A DNA stretch of 53,214 bases from Lachnospiraceae bacterium (lineage in GTDB: Bacteria > Bacillota > Clostridia > Lachnospirales > Lachnospiraceae): the NCBI GenBank assembly GCA_022776305.1, contig JALFIB010000058.1, positions 1 through 53,214 on the forward strand, given 5' to 3'. Shown here piece by piece: positions 36,657-44,647 of this stretch; the stretch's first letter is position 1; the number at the start of each line of letters is the position of its first letter. Under the pieces are notes generated by a model. That model was not told the origin of the DNA. It saw only the letters and a list, made by a program, of their open reading frames with translations, and did not search any database. Both the position numbers and the translations under genes were made by a program.

Positions 36657-37337
36657 ATGGCTTTGATTTATATTGTAGAGGACGATGAAAATATCCGGGA
36701 GATCGAAATGTTTGCTTTGAAAAATGCCGGTTATGAAGTGCAGGGTTTTGATTGCGCCTCCGCGTTTTACGCAAAGCTGAAAGAAAAAGTCCCGGCAATG
36801 GTACTGCTTGACATCATGCTTCCGGACGAAGATGGGCTGTCCATCGTGAAAAAGCTTCGTTTTACGGCTGAGACGAGGAAACTCCCCATCATTATGGCGA
36901 CGGCAAAGACAACGGAGCTGGATAAAGTAAAAGGCCTTGATATCGGGGCAGATGATTATATCACGAAGCCTTTTGGGGTGATGGAACTGATCTCAAGAGT
37001 AAAAGCATTGATGCGCAGAAGCCGCGGGATGGAAGAAGAGCGGATGATCAAGCTGGGGCCGATTTTTATGGATGATGAAAAGCGTGCCGTTTATGTGGAT
37101 GACTGCCCCTGCGAGCTTACATATAAAGAATATGAGCTCCTAAAGCTTCTTCTTTTAAATGCGGGGATCGTTGCATCCAGAGACATGATACTGGACCGCG
37201 TCTGGGGAACGGACTTTGAAGGAGAGTCCAGAACCCTTGATATGCACATTAAAACACTGAGGCAAAAGCTGGGAAGTGCAGGCGCAATGATTAAAACAGT
37301 CCGGAACGTCGGGTACATGCTCACAGGAGAAAGCTAA
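36657..37337 (+). CDS. PhoB/PhoP-like response regulator
   Basis: A 226-residue OmpR-family regulator. The receiver domain has the acidic pocket VEDDE and the phosphoacceptor D52 in VLLDIMLP; the Thr/Lys switch lies in MATAKT and DDYITKPFG. The C-terminal winged helix has LTYKEYELLKLLLLNAGIV and FEGESRTLDMHIKTLRQKLG. It is encoded 4 nt before its kinase. Location next to pst, phosphatase and Na/Pi genes makes a Pho role likely; direct evidence is the PhoP-box-like sites nearby. Confidence 0.92.
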   Translation: MALIYIVEDDENIREIEMFALKNAGYEVQGFDCASAFYAKLKEKVPAMVLLDIMLPDEDGLSIVKKLRFTAETRKLPIIMATAKTTELDKVKGLDIGADDYITKPFGVMELISRVKALMRRSRGMEEERMIKLGPIFMDDEKRAVYVDDCPCELTYKEYELLKLLLLNAGIVASRDMILDRVWGTDFEGESRTLDMHIKTLRQKLGSAGAMIKTVRNVGYMLTGES

Positions 37338-37341
37338 GACC

Positions 37342-38661
37342 ATGAAGAAAAAGATCAATAAATACTTGCTTGTAACGGTATCCCTCACCTTGGTGGCAAC
37401 CTTGCTTATGGCGGTTGCCATCTTTCATCATATGTATAGGGAACAGATATTAGATGACATGCGGACTTATGCTGAGGTGATCAGTGGTATGGTAAATTCC
37501 GGTGAGGAAATGAAGGAATCCTACGAGAACCCACAGCCGGAGCTTAGGGTGACGGCCATAAGCAAAGAGGGAGAGGTAATCTATGACAGCCAGGCTGGGC
37601 AGGAGACTATGACCAACCACTCTGACCGACCGGAGATCAAGCAGGCAGAGCAGGAAGGTGAGGGGTATTCCGTACGCCATTCTGACACGCTGAACCGAGA
37701 TATGTATTATTATGCAGTCCGTCTCCAAAACGGGGATATCCTTCGGATCAGTAAAGAAGAGGACAGCATCTGGAGTGTGTTTTACAGGACTATGCTGGGG
37801 ATTGCCGGGATCGCAGTTCTGATGTTTCTCATCTGCTTTGTCATGTCACGGTATATTACGGAAAGTATTGTACACCCCATCGAGAAGATGGCCGAAGATA
37901 TCGACAATATTGACCAGATCGATACGTATGAGGAGCTGGTTCCCTTTATCACCACCATACGGCAGCAGCATATGGATATTATCAAAAGTGCGAAAATGCG
38001 TCAGGAGTTTACTGCCAACGTATCCCATGAGCTGAAGACTCCTTTGACCTCCATCTCAGGGTATGCAGAATTGATCGAGACAGGAATTGCTGGGGAAAAT
38101 GAAGTGCAGCGGTTTGCCCGGGAGATCCATCGGAATTCAAAGCGGCTGCTTACACTGATCAATGATATTATCCGTCTTTCAGAACTGGACGGCGGACATG
38201 CGGACAATTCCTTCAGCGAGCTTGACCTGTATGATATTGCCCAGACATGTGTGGAAATGCTGCGCCTGAACGCAGAAAGCCACGGCATCCATATTTTTTG
38301 CAAAGGGGAACGCTGCATGATACATGGAAACAAAGAAATGATCGAGGAAGTTGTTTTTAATCTCTGTGACAATGCCATCCGTTATAACAAATTAGGAGGC
38401 AGGGTGGATGTTACCGTATCTGCCCGGGATGGCCAGAAGGTACTCTCAGTGAAAGATACGGGGATCGGAATTCCGGATGAGAGTAAAGAGCGAGTGTTTG
38501 AGCGCTTTTACCGTGTGGACAAGAGCCGCTCTAAATCAACCGGCGGCACCGGCCTTGGCCTTGCCATCGTAAAACATATCGTTGCCCAGCATGAAGCCAA
38601 AATTGAGATGCATAGTGAAGTTGGAAAAGGTACGGAAATGCTGGTTTATTTCAGCGAATGA
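37342..38661 (+). CDS. PhoR-like sensor histidine kinase
   Basis: A 439-residue membrane kinase. Membrane segments lie at about residues 8-29 and 148-169 and flank a ~118-residue extracytoplasmic sensor domain. A short linker leads to the HisKA domain with H229 in ANVSHELKTPLTSISGYAEL. The ATP-binding domain has the N box (LCDNAIRYNK), G1 (DTGIGIPDE), F box (ERFYRVD) and G2 (GTGLGLAIVKH). It is the cognate partner of the upstream regulator. No PAS domain is obvious, unlike many PhoR proteins. Its operon ends at the terminator at 38670. Confidence 0.92.
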   Translation: MKKKINKYLLVTVSLTLVATLLMAVAIFHHMYREQILDDMRTYAEVISGMVNSGEEMKESYENPQPELRVTAISKEGEVIYDSQAGQETMTNHSDRPEIKQAEQEGEGYSVRHSDTLNRDMYYYAVRLQNGDILRISKEEDSIWSVFYRTMLGIAGIAVLMFLICFVMSRYITESIVHPIEKMAEDIDNIDQIDTYEELVPFITTIRQQHMDIIKSAKMRQEFTANVSHELKTPLTSISGYAELIETGIAGENEVQRFAREIHRNSKRLLTLINDIIRLSELDGGHADNSFSELDLYDIAQTCVEMLRLNAESHGIHIFCKGERCMIHGNKEMIEEVVFNLCDNAIRYNKLGGRVDVTVSARDGQKVLSVKDTGIGIPDESKERVFERFYRVDKSRSKSTGGTGLGLAIVKHIVAQHEAKIEMHSEVGKGTEMLVYFSE

Positions 38662-38669
38662 CCTGCAGG

Positions 38670-38708
38670 GGCTTTTCTTCCATGGGAGGGGGAAAAGCCT
38701 TTCTTTTG
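38670..38708 (+). terminator. Terminator after the phoR-like gene
   Basis: GGCTTTTC pairs with GAAAAGCC (8 bp), with a G-rich loop, followed by TTTCTTTTG. Confidence 0.8.
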
Positions 38709-38710
38709 TT

Positions 38711-38784
38711 ATGATGTTAAGGTCAAAAGATGCCATACGGATTGTTCCGTGCTTCGCACTCCCACAATTCTGGCATCTTGTTAT
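38711..38784 (+). repeat. Dispersed hairpin repeat, copy B (best-formed)
   Basis: Three stacked stems are visible. The outer is AAGATGCCA/TGGCATCTT (9 bp, 38727-38735 with 38771-38779). The middle is GGATTGT/ACAATTC (7 bp, one wobble) and the inner is GTGC-TTC-GCAC. The first 58 nt (38711-38768) are identical, on the opposite strand, to 51047-51104. It follows the terminator of the phoR-like gene. Confidence 0.9.
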
Positions 38785-38904
38785 AAGAAAATTAAGATTC
38801 CCCCACTTGACTAATTTTTGGTAATGGTGCAATATTATTGAGAGGAGAGCTTGGGGTAAGCTTTACGAGTTTTTGATCATATATAGAAGGGTAAGGGACG
38901 AACG

Positions 38905-40314
38905 TTGAAGAAGAAAAAAGGGCTTAAGATCGCTATTATTGTTTTGCTCTGTCTGGTCGTGATAGGCCTTGGGGCCTTGGGATACTACTTGTATGAACAG
39001 GCAAACAGCGGTCTTTTTTTTGAAAACACCAAAATCAATGGATATGATGTGACTGGAATGACATGTAAGGAAGTGCTGCTGATTCTGGAAAAGGATTACA
39101 GTGCGCCGAAGCTTGAGATTAAGGAGAAGGACGAAACGGCCCTGACATTGACCTTAGAAGACATGGGTTACACCATTGATGAGCGGGAATTGCTTAACAA
39201 GATCGAGAATTGTATGCATGAGCAGAACTTGCGGCTTTTGTTCAGCTTGATGGATGGAAATACGTTTGAGATAGAGGTTCCCTTTGCTTTTGATGAAACA
39301 GTTTTTCTGAAAAATGTGACAGCATCCAAATTCGCCCAGCCCCGTACCGCCAGCGTGGATGCTTCCTTGGAGTATAATGGCACAGAGTATTATATTCAGC
39401 CGGAAGTATACGGAAACGAGATGGACGACGCGGATCTTCAGGTGATGGTAAAGGACTACGTGGATAAACTGGTGGCAAACAGCCGTCCCCAGTCAGACAG
39501 TGCGCTGGAAGTGCCGGAGTCTTTCTATTTCCTTCCGGCCGTGACGCAGGACGACAGTGAGATGAATACCCTGATGAATATCTACAATTCCTACTGTAAG
39601 GCGAATATCTCCCTTGTATTCGGTGAGACAAAGGAAGTGCTGGATTGGTCTGTGATCCAGAACTGGCTGGATATATCAGAGGGTGAGGCCACACTTTGCG
39701 AGGAAGATATTTACAATTACGTGTATGAACTGGCGGCACGTTACGATACTTTGTATTATGAAAGGGATTTTACTACCCATGACGGCCGTACGATCCACTT
39801 TGAATCCAGTGATTATGGATACCAGCTGGACAAAGATGGGGAGGCAGCCCAGCTGATTCAGGATATCTATTCCAATACCACAGTAGAGCGCGAGCCGGTT
39901 TATGCTGTGAAAGGCTACAAACGAAATGGCAGGGATGACATTTGCGGCAACTATGTGGAAGTAAATCTGACACAGCAGCATTTGTGGTTCTACATGGATG
40001 GCGAGCTGGTGATTGAAACGGATATTGTCTCCGGACTTCCCAAAGACGGACGTGAGACGATCACCGGTGTATTTGAGATTCCCTACAAAAAGAGCCCTGA
40101 AGTACTCAAAGGAGATACTTGGGAAGAAAAAGTTACGTACTGGATGCCATTTTACGATGGGCAGGGGCTCCATGATGCACCGTGGCGTAGCTCCTTTGGC
40201 GGAGAGATTTATAAGTCAAGCGGCTCCCATGGTTGTGTGAACCTTCCGGCAGATGCGGCAAGGATCATATACGAAAATATGGAAGAAAGAGTTCCGATCA
40301 TCCTGTACAAATAA
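38905..40314 (+). CDS. L,D-transpeptidase with peptidoglycan-binding domain
   Basis: A 469-residue cell-wall enzyme. It has an N-terminal membrane anchor (residues ~6-28), then a putative peptidoglycan-binding region (PF12229-like, KINGYDVTGMTCKEV onward). The C-terminal YkuD domain has the catalytic SHGCVNLP with C444 and the upstream HLWFYMDGELV strand. It forms 3-3 cross-links or attaches proteins to peptidoglycan outside the membrane. The start is TTG at 38905, 7 nt after AAGGG. It is monocistronic, with its own terminator at 40349. Confidence 0.92.
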   Translation: MKKKKGLKIAIIVLLCLVVIGLGALGYYLYEQANSGLFFENTKINGYDVTGMTCKEVLLILEKDYSAPKLEIKEKDETALTLTLEDMGYTIDERELLNKIENCMHEQNLRLLFSLMDGNTFEIEVPFAFDETVFLKNVTASKFAQPRTASVDASLEYNGTEYYIQPEVYGNEMDDADLQVMVKDYVDKLVANSRPQSDSALEVPESFYFLPAVTQDDSEMNTLMNIYNSYCKANISLVFGETKEVLDWSVIQNWLDISEGEATLCEEDIYNYVYELAARYDTLYYERDFTTHDGRTIHFESSDYGYQLDKDGEAAQLIQDIYSNTTVEREPVYAVKGYKRNGRDDICGNYVEVNLTQQHLWFYMDGELVIETDIVSGLPKDGRETITGVFEIPYKKSPEVLKGDTWEEKVTYWMPFYDGQGLHDAPWRSSFGGEIYKSSGSHGCVNLPADAARIIYENMEERVPIILYK

Positions 40315-40348
40315 ACAGTAGAAGAGCAATTCTGGCTAAAGCTTCAAT

Positions 40349-40388
40349 ACCCAGCCATGCAGATATGATGTTTGCACGGCTGGGTTTT
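40349..40388 (+). terminator. Terminator of the L,D-transpeptidase gene
   Basis: CCCAGCC(A)TGC pairs with GCA(C)GGCTGGG (10 bp around one mismatch) and is followed by TTTT. Confidence 0.85.
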
Positions 40389-40512
40389 CCATTCATACAG
40401 ACTGTGGTCAGTTAATCGTTTCAAATTTCATTCATATCACGAGGGCTCATGCTGAACTGTTGCGGATGAAAAATAAAAATAGATTTAGTAGATGTAAAAA
40501 TAAAAGTAACTA

Positions 40513-40639
40513 TTCAGAGCCAACCTCCAAAATGCTTCGCATTTCGTCGGTGTGGCGTATCCGCCAAATTAAATTTCAAAAACAGTCTTAAAAATGCAAG
40601 CATTTTACACCTGTTTTGTGAAATTTGCTTGGCTCTGAA
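40513..40639. repeat. Large structured palindrome (possible MITE-like element or ncRNA)
   Basis: A perfect 11-bp outer stem (TTCAGAGCCAA / TTGGCTCTGAA) encloses several perfect inner stems. These are AAATGC-TTC-GCATTT, GGCG-TATC-CGCC, and a stacked arm AAATTTC/GAAATTT with AACAG/CTGTT and AAAATGC/GCATTTT. No open frame runs through it. It lies between the L,D-transpeptidase terminator and the tRNA promoter; the rest of that gap shows nothing recognisable. Confidence 0.75.
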
Positions 40640-40667
40640 CAATTACAAATAAAAATAAATTTAGTGG

Positions 40668-40696
40668 TTGACAAATACAGGACGCTGGTATATAAT
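40668..40696 (+). promoter_or_regulatory. Promoter of tRNA-Arg
   Basis: Consensus TTGACA (40668-40673), 17-nt spacer, consensus TATAAT (40691-40696): a perfect sigma-A promoter 21 nt before the tRNA. Confidence 0.93.
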
Positions 40697-40717
40697 TGGT
40701 GATGCTGAAAAAAACGT

Positions 40718-40791
40718 GTGCGTTTAGCTCAGCTGGATAGAGCGTTTGGCTACGGACCAAAAGGTCGGGGGTTCGAATCCTCTAACGCACG
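40718..40791 (+). tRNA. tRNA-Arg (anticodon ACG)
   Basis: A 74-nt cloverleaf. The acceptor is GTGCGTT/AACGCAC, the D stem is GCTC/GAGC, and the anticodon stem is TTTGG/CCAAA with loop CTACGGA (anticodon ACG, read as inosine for CGN codons). The T arm GGGGG-TTCGAAT-CCTCT has two wobbles. The discriminator is G and no CCA is encoded. It is a single-gene unit with its own promoter and terminator. Confidence 0.97.
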
Positions 40792-40795
40792 GTGT

Positions 40796-40828
40796 GACCT
40801 GTAAGGATTTCCTTACAGGTCTTTTTTT
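40796..40828 (+). terminator. Terminator of tRNA-Arg
   Basis: A perfect 11-bp stem GACCTGTAAGG/CCTTACAGGTC with loop ATTT, followed by TTTTTTT. Confidence 0.95.
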
Positions 40829-41230
40829 CGTTATAGGATTATAGGAATTGCAACTTCTTATACGTATAAACACTTTTCATTATAAAAGAAAAACGCCGTG
40901 TGTAGAGAATGGAGTAAACGACATGTCAGCTGGAAGCAAGAATACTTCTACATGTAAAGTTTACCCAAAACTACGTGTCAGATAGAAGTAGTAAGAATTT
41001 TCCATGTAAGCCCCCACAATATAGGTGCTGGATGAAAGAAGATAAGAACCGAAAGAAAAAGTGAGCACTGCAGAACAGGGAAACATTAAAAAAGAGGGGG
41101 CAGCAGAACAGGGGAACATGGAATGGTTCTTCTCGGTTTTGTCATAAAAGCATTTTGTGTATTGATGGACACGCTTGGAAAAATTCCTTTACCTATCCCG
41201 AGGTTCATGTTAAAGTTATTCTGTGGTAAA
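40829..41230 (+). other. Non-coding region upstream of the purF-like gene
   Basis: No gene is supported. It holds ACATGT half-sites flanking a GAAG/CTTC dyad near 40921-40956 and a direct repeat of GCAGAACAGGG-AACAT at about 41069 and 41102. A weak promoter-like TTCATG-N17-TAAAAT lies at 41204-41232. No purine riboswitch pattern was recognised. Confidence 0.5.
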
Positions 41231-41292
41231 ATGTTAAGATCAAATGGTGCCATACGGATTGTTCTGTGCTTCGCACTTCCACAATCCTGCAT
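41231..41292 (+). repeat. Dispersed hairpin repeat, copy C (purF-like leader)
   Basis: Same orientation as copy B. The inner stems GGATTGT/ACAATCC (perfect 7 bp) and GTGC-TTC-GCAC are intact; the outer arm is degraded. It ends 30 nt before the start codon of the purF-like gene, so it is probably in the mRNA leader. Confidence 0.85.
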
Positions 41293-41322
41293 AATAGTAA
41301 ATGAAAAAAGGAGAAAAGAAAA

Positions 41323-42732
41323 ATGGGTGGATTCTTTGGAGTCGCTTCAAAAAACAACTGTACATTGGAATTATTTTACGGAATTGACTATCATTCACAC
41401 TTGGGAACGAGACGCGGCGGTATGGCTGTCTGTGGAGAAAGAGGATTTCAGAGGGCAATTCACAATATTGAAAACTCTCCCTTTCGAACAAAATTTGAGC
41501 GTGATGTAGAGGAGATGGAAGGTAATCTGGGGATTGGATGTATTTCGGATTATGAGCCACAGCCTCTTCTGATCCAGTCCCATCTGGGCAGTTTTGCCAT
41601 TACCACAGTGGGAAAGATCAATAATATGGATGAGCTCCTGCGGTATGTCTATGAAAACGGTAATACGCATTTTCAGGAGATGAGCAGCGGGCAAGTAAAT
41701 GCCACAGAACTGGTGGCTTCCTTGATCTGTAAAAAGGACAGCATCGTTGAGGGAATCCAGTACGTCCAAGAAATTGTGGATGGTTCCATGACGCTCCTTC
41801 TTATGACAAAGGAAGGGCTTTATGCAGCCAGAGACAGGTATGGAAGAACACCTCTGGTGATCGGGCATAAAGACGACGCATACTGTGTTTCATTTGAGAG
41901 TTTTGCCTATATCAATCTGGGCTACAGTGATTATAAAGAATTGGGACCGGCAGAGATCGTTTTTATCGATCCGGATGGAGTAAAAACACTCAGTGAACCG
42001 AAAAAAGAAATGCGTATCTGTTCTTTCTTATGGGTGTACTATGGGTATCCGACTTCCTCCTACGAGGGCGTCAATGTAGAAGAGATGCGTTATAAATGCG
42101 GAAGCATGCTGGCCAAGAGGGACGAAGGAACTATCAGTCCCGATATTGTGGCAGGTGTACCGGATTCCGGTATTGCCCATGCCATCGGGTATGCCAATGA
42201 ATCAGGAATTCCCTATGCAAGGCCCTTTATTAAGTATACGCCTACCTGGCCGAGATCCTTTATGCCGACCCACCAGAGCCAGAGGAACTTGATTGCACGT
42301 ATGAAATTGATCCCGGTCAAAGCGCTGATCCAGAACAAAAAGCTGCTTTTGATCGATGATTCTATTGTGCGCGGTACCCAGCTCCGTGAAACGACTGAAT
42401 TTTTGTATGCCAGCGGTGCAAAGGAAGTCCATGTGAGACCGGCGTGCCCGCCGCTGCTCTATGGATGTAAATACTTGAACTTTTCCCGCTCAAAATCTGA
42501 GATGGACCTGATCACACGAAGGATCATCAAAGAAAGGGAAGGAAATGTAACGCAGGAAGTGCTGGATGAGTATGCAGACCCCTGCAGCAAGCGGTATGAG
42601 GAAATGCTGGAGGCAGTGCGAAAAGAACAGAACTTTACGACGCTGCGTTACCACAGGCTGGATGATCTGGAAGAATCCATCGGAATTTCACCTTGCAAGC
42701 TCTGTACATACTGCTTTAACGGAAAAGAGTAA
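41323..42732 (+). CDS. Amidophosphoribosyltransferase-like protein with degenerate glutaminase domain
   Basis: A 469-residue PurF homologue. The phosphoribosyltransferase part is intact: VAGVPDSGIAHAIGYANESGIP and the PRPP motif LLLIDDSIVRGTQLRET. Fe-S cysteines of the Bacillus PurF type remain (ICSFLWVYYG, LLYGCKY, and CKLCTYC at residues 458-464). The N-terminal Ntn domain begins MGGFFGVAS where PurF has the mature catalytic Cys in CGVFG, so the nucleophile is Gly2. HRGQEG is replaced by LGTRRGG and the HNGN loop by TVGKINN. Glutamine hydrolysis is therefore unlikely; ammonia use or a regulatory role are possibilities. The ATG follows AAGGAGAAAAG. Confidence 0.88.
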   Translation: MGGFFGVASKNNCTLELFYGIDYHSHLGTRRGGMAVCGERGFQRAIHNIENSPFRTKFERDVEEMEGNLGIGCISDYEPQPLLIQSHLGSFAITTVGKINNMDELLRYVYENGNTHFQEMSSGQVNATELVASLICKKDSIVEGIQYVQEIVDGSMTLLLMTKEGLYAARDRYGRTPLVIGHKDDAYCVSFESFAYINLGYSDYKELGPAEIVFIDPDGVKTLSEPKKEMRICSFLWVYYGYPTSSYEGVNVEEMRYKCGSMLAKRDEGTISPDIVAGVPDSGIAHAIGYANESGIPYARPFIKYTPTWPRSFMPTHQSQRNLIARMKLIPVKALIQNKKLLLIDDSIVRGTQLRETTEFLYASGAKEVHVRPACPPLLYGCKYLNFSRSKSEMDLITRRIIKEREGNVTQEVLDEYADPCSKRYEEMLEAVRKEQNFTTLRYHRLDDLEESIGISPCKLCTYCFNGKE

Positions 42733-42743
42733 GAGGTACGGGA

Positions 42744-43433
42744 ATGATAAAGACTATATTGTGGGACGTGGACGGGACGCTGCTGAATTTTTCTAAATCT
42801 GAAAAATTTTGTATTCTCCGGTGCCTGGAGGAAATTGGTTTTTACGATTGTGACGATGAGATGATCAGCCGTTACGCCAAGATCAACACATCTTATTGGG
42901 AGGCTCTGGAGAGAGGGGAGCTGACAAAACAGGAAGTGCTGGTAGGACGGTTTCGTACTTTTTTCCGTCAGGAGGAAATTCCCTGCAGCGATGTGGAAGC
43001 ATTTAATTTGTCCTACCAGAAGAAGCTGGGGGAAGTGTATTTTGAAAATGATGATGCAAGGAATCTTTGTAAAAACCTTCAAGGCAAGGTAAAACAGTAT
43101 GTGGTGACAAACGGAACAGCCCTTGCCCAGCGAAAGAAACTGGAAAACTCCTCTTTAGGAGATTACATGGATGGTGTATTCATTTCAGATGAAATTGGTG
43201 TGGAAAAACCGGGGATCGGTTTTTTTGACCACGTGTTCCGCGTACTTGGACCTGTGGATCGCAGGGAGGTTATGATCGTAGGCGATTCTTTGACCAGCGA
43301 TATGAAGGGCGGCAATGTTGCCGGTATTTTATGCTGCTGGTATAATCCCCAAAAGAAAGAAAACAGGTCAGAAGTAAGAATTGATTATGAAATCCAGAAT
43401 CTGTGGGATGTCCTTCCTATTTTGGGATTGTAA
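42744..43433 (+). CDS. HAD-superfamily hydrolase (YjjG-like)
   Basis: A 229-residue HAD subfamily IA phosphatase. Motif I is WDVDGTLLNF (nucleophile D8), motif II VVTNGT, and motif III/IV is VEKPGIGFF plus MIVGDSLTSDMKGG. A helical cap spans about residues 20-90. The pattern resembles YjjG, a nucleotidase for non-canonical pyrimidine nucleotides, but substrate specificity cannot be read from sequence. It starts 11 nt after the purF-like gene, so it is probably co-transcribed, hinting at nucleotide metabolism. Confidence 0.85.
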   Translation: MIKTILWDVDGTLLNFSKSEKFCILRCLEEIGFYDCDDEMISRYAKINTSYWEALERGELTKQEVLVGRFRTFFRQEEIPCSDVEAFNLSYQKKLGEVYFENDDARNLCKNLQGKVKQYVVTNGTALAQRKKLENSSLGDYMDGVFISDEIGVEKPGIGFFDHVFRVLGPVDRREVMIVGDSLTSDMKGGNVAGILCCWYNPQKKENRSEVRIDYEIQNLWDVLPILGL

Positions 43434-43446
43434 TGAAGGAGCAAAG

Positions 43447-44085
43447 ATGACGAAGAAAGAATTGGCATTAGAGATCATAGAAAAATTAAAAGAAACGTAT
43501 CCTGATGCAGGGTGCACTCTGGATTACGACCAGGCATGGAAACTGCTGGTCAGCGTAAGGCTTGCAGCCCAGTGTACGGATGCAAGGGTAAATGTGGTGG
43601 TAGAAAAGCTGTATGAAAAATTCCCGGATGTGGATGCCCTTGCTGCGGCAGAGCCGGAAGAGATCGAAGAGATCGTAAGGCCCTGCGGCCTTGGAAGGAG
43701 CAAAGCCCGGGACATCAGTGCATGCATGCGTATATTAAAAGAAAAATACGATAGCAAGGTTCCTGATGATTTTGACGCTCTTCTTAAGCTTCCCGGGGTG
43801 GGCCGGAAAAGTGCGAACCTGATCATGGGGGACGTATTTGGAAAGCCTGCGATTGTTACAGATACCCACTGTATCCGCCTTGTGAACCGCATGGGATTGG
43901 TAGATGGGATAAAAGAACCGAAAAAAGTGGAGATGGCTCTCTGGAAGATCATTCCCCCCGAAGAGGGAAGTGACTTTTGCCATCGCTTAGTATATCACGG
44001 ACGAGACGTCTGCACAGCCAGAACAAAACCGCATTGCGACAGGTGTACACTTGCAGACATCTGCCCCAAGAAGGGCGTGGAATAG
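43447..44085 (+). CDS. nth: Endonuclease III
   Basis: A 212-residue base-excision repair glycosylase/AP lyase that removes oxidised pyrimidines. The helix-hairpin-helix is LPGVGRKSANLIMG with the catalytic K121. D139 is in VTDTHCIRLVNR. The [4Fe-4S] cluster is C-x6-C-x2-C-x5-C in the segment CTARTKPHCDRCTLADIC. An ATG at 43381 is in frame but overlaps the HAD gene; ATG at 43447 has AAGGAGCAAAG and gives the usual length. It converges with the small ORF on the other strand, 9 nt away. Confidence 0.95.
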   Translation: MTKKELALEIIEKLKETYPDAGCTLDYDQAWKLLVSVRLAAQCTDARVNVVVEKLYEKFPDVDALAAAEPEEIEEIVRPCGLGRSKARDISACMRILKEKYDSKVPDDFDALLKLPGVGRKSANLIMGDVFGKPAIVTDTHCIRLVNRMGLVDGIKEPKKVEMALWKIIPPEEGSDFCHRLVYHGRDVCTARTKPHCDRCTLADICPKKGVE

Positions 44086-44094
44086 GAACTGATT

Positions 44095-44337
44095 TTAATT
44101 TCCCGATGAAGAGGATGGGTTTTCAGATGGCTTTGCCGGATTGGAAAGGCAAAACTGGTACATTTCTTCGTAAGCCTCCAGCTCTTCTTCAGAAGAAGGA
44201 AGCGCCGGGATCAAACCGGTGCAGTCCGTAGCAGAGCAAATACTTTTTGAAAAACAGGAATCAGAGAAAGTTGGAACCCCAGCTTTTTCAGGTTCCTTTT
44301 TTTCTGGATTATTTTTTCTGGATTTTTCTTTTGCCAT
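44095..44337 (-). CDS. Small Cys-containing protein of unknown function
   Basis: An 80-residue frame starting at an ATG (44337-44335) with AAGGGG 9 nt upstream. It has a Lys/Glu-rich start (MAKEKSRKNNPEKKEPEK), then SCFSKSICSATDCTGLIP with three cysteines, an acidic helix (SSEEELEAYEEMYQFC) and a Ser/Pro-rich tail. There is no signal peptide or membrane segment. I do not recognise a named family. The ribosome-binding site, amphipathic helix and non-random Cys spacing favour a real gene over chance. Confidence 0.5.
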   Translation of the reverse strand: MAKEKSRKNNPEKKEPEKAGVPTFSDSCFSKSICSATDCTGLIPALPSSEEELEAYEEMYQFCLSNPAKPSENPSSSSGN

Positions 44338-44647
44338 AGGATCAATCCCCTTCTGTGTGTTGTACATGCACGTTATTCGAGCCACCTTACGAATGAGATA
44401 AGCATCTTCTTACATGCAAGCATGACGAATCTGCTTACTTATTCTAAGAGGTTCTGAATAGACGTTTTAAGATATAATTTCTACGCATTTTAGTATTCCC
44501 TAAAAGGAAAAGTTTATTCTTTTTATGGTGAAACCTCTTGAAAAATAAATACTCATATGATATGATAATGCAACATATAATATAAAATGAACTTTTGTTA
44601 TGTGTTAAGGAGACGAAAAAATCAGAGAGTTTTCAGGTGAAAGTGAT
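44338..44647 (+). promoter_or_regulatory. comM upstream region with promoter
   Basis: An AT-rich gap. It holds a promoter TTGAAA (44538-44543), 17-nt spacer, TATGAT (44561-44566). An 8-bp inverted repeat AAGAGGTT/AACCTCTT is separated by about 78 nt. A strong AAGGAG ribosome-binding site lies at 44607-44612, 8 nt before an in-frame ATC. Confidence 0.6.

Noticed and set aside
40829-41322. Purine (guanine) riboswitch before the purF-like gene
   Set aside because: I found no conserved purine-aptamer core; the leader instead carries repeat copy C.
43381-43446. Upstream ATG start for nth
   Set aside because: It overlaps the HAD gene and adds a non-homologous segment; ATG 43447 has AAGGAG and matches family length.
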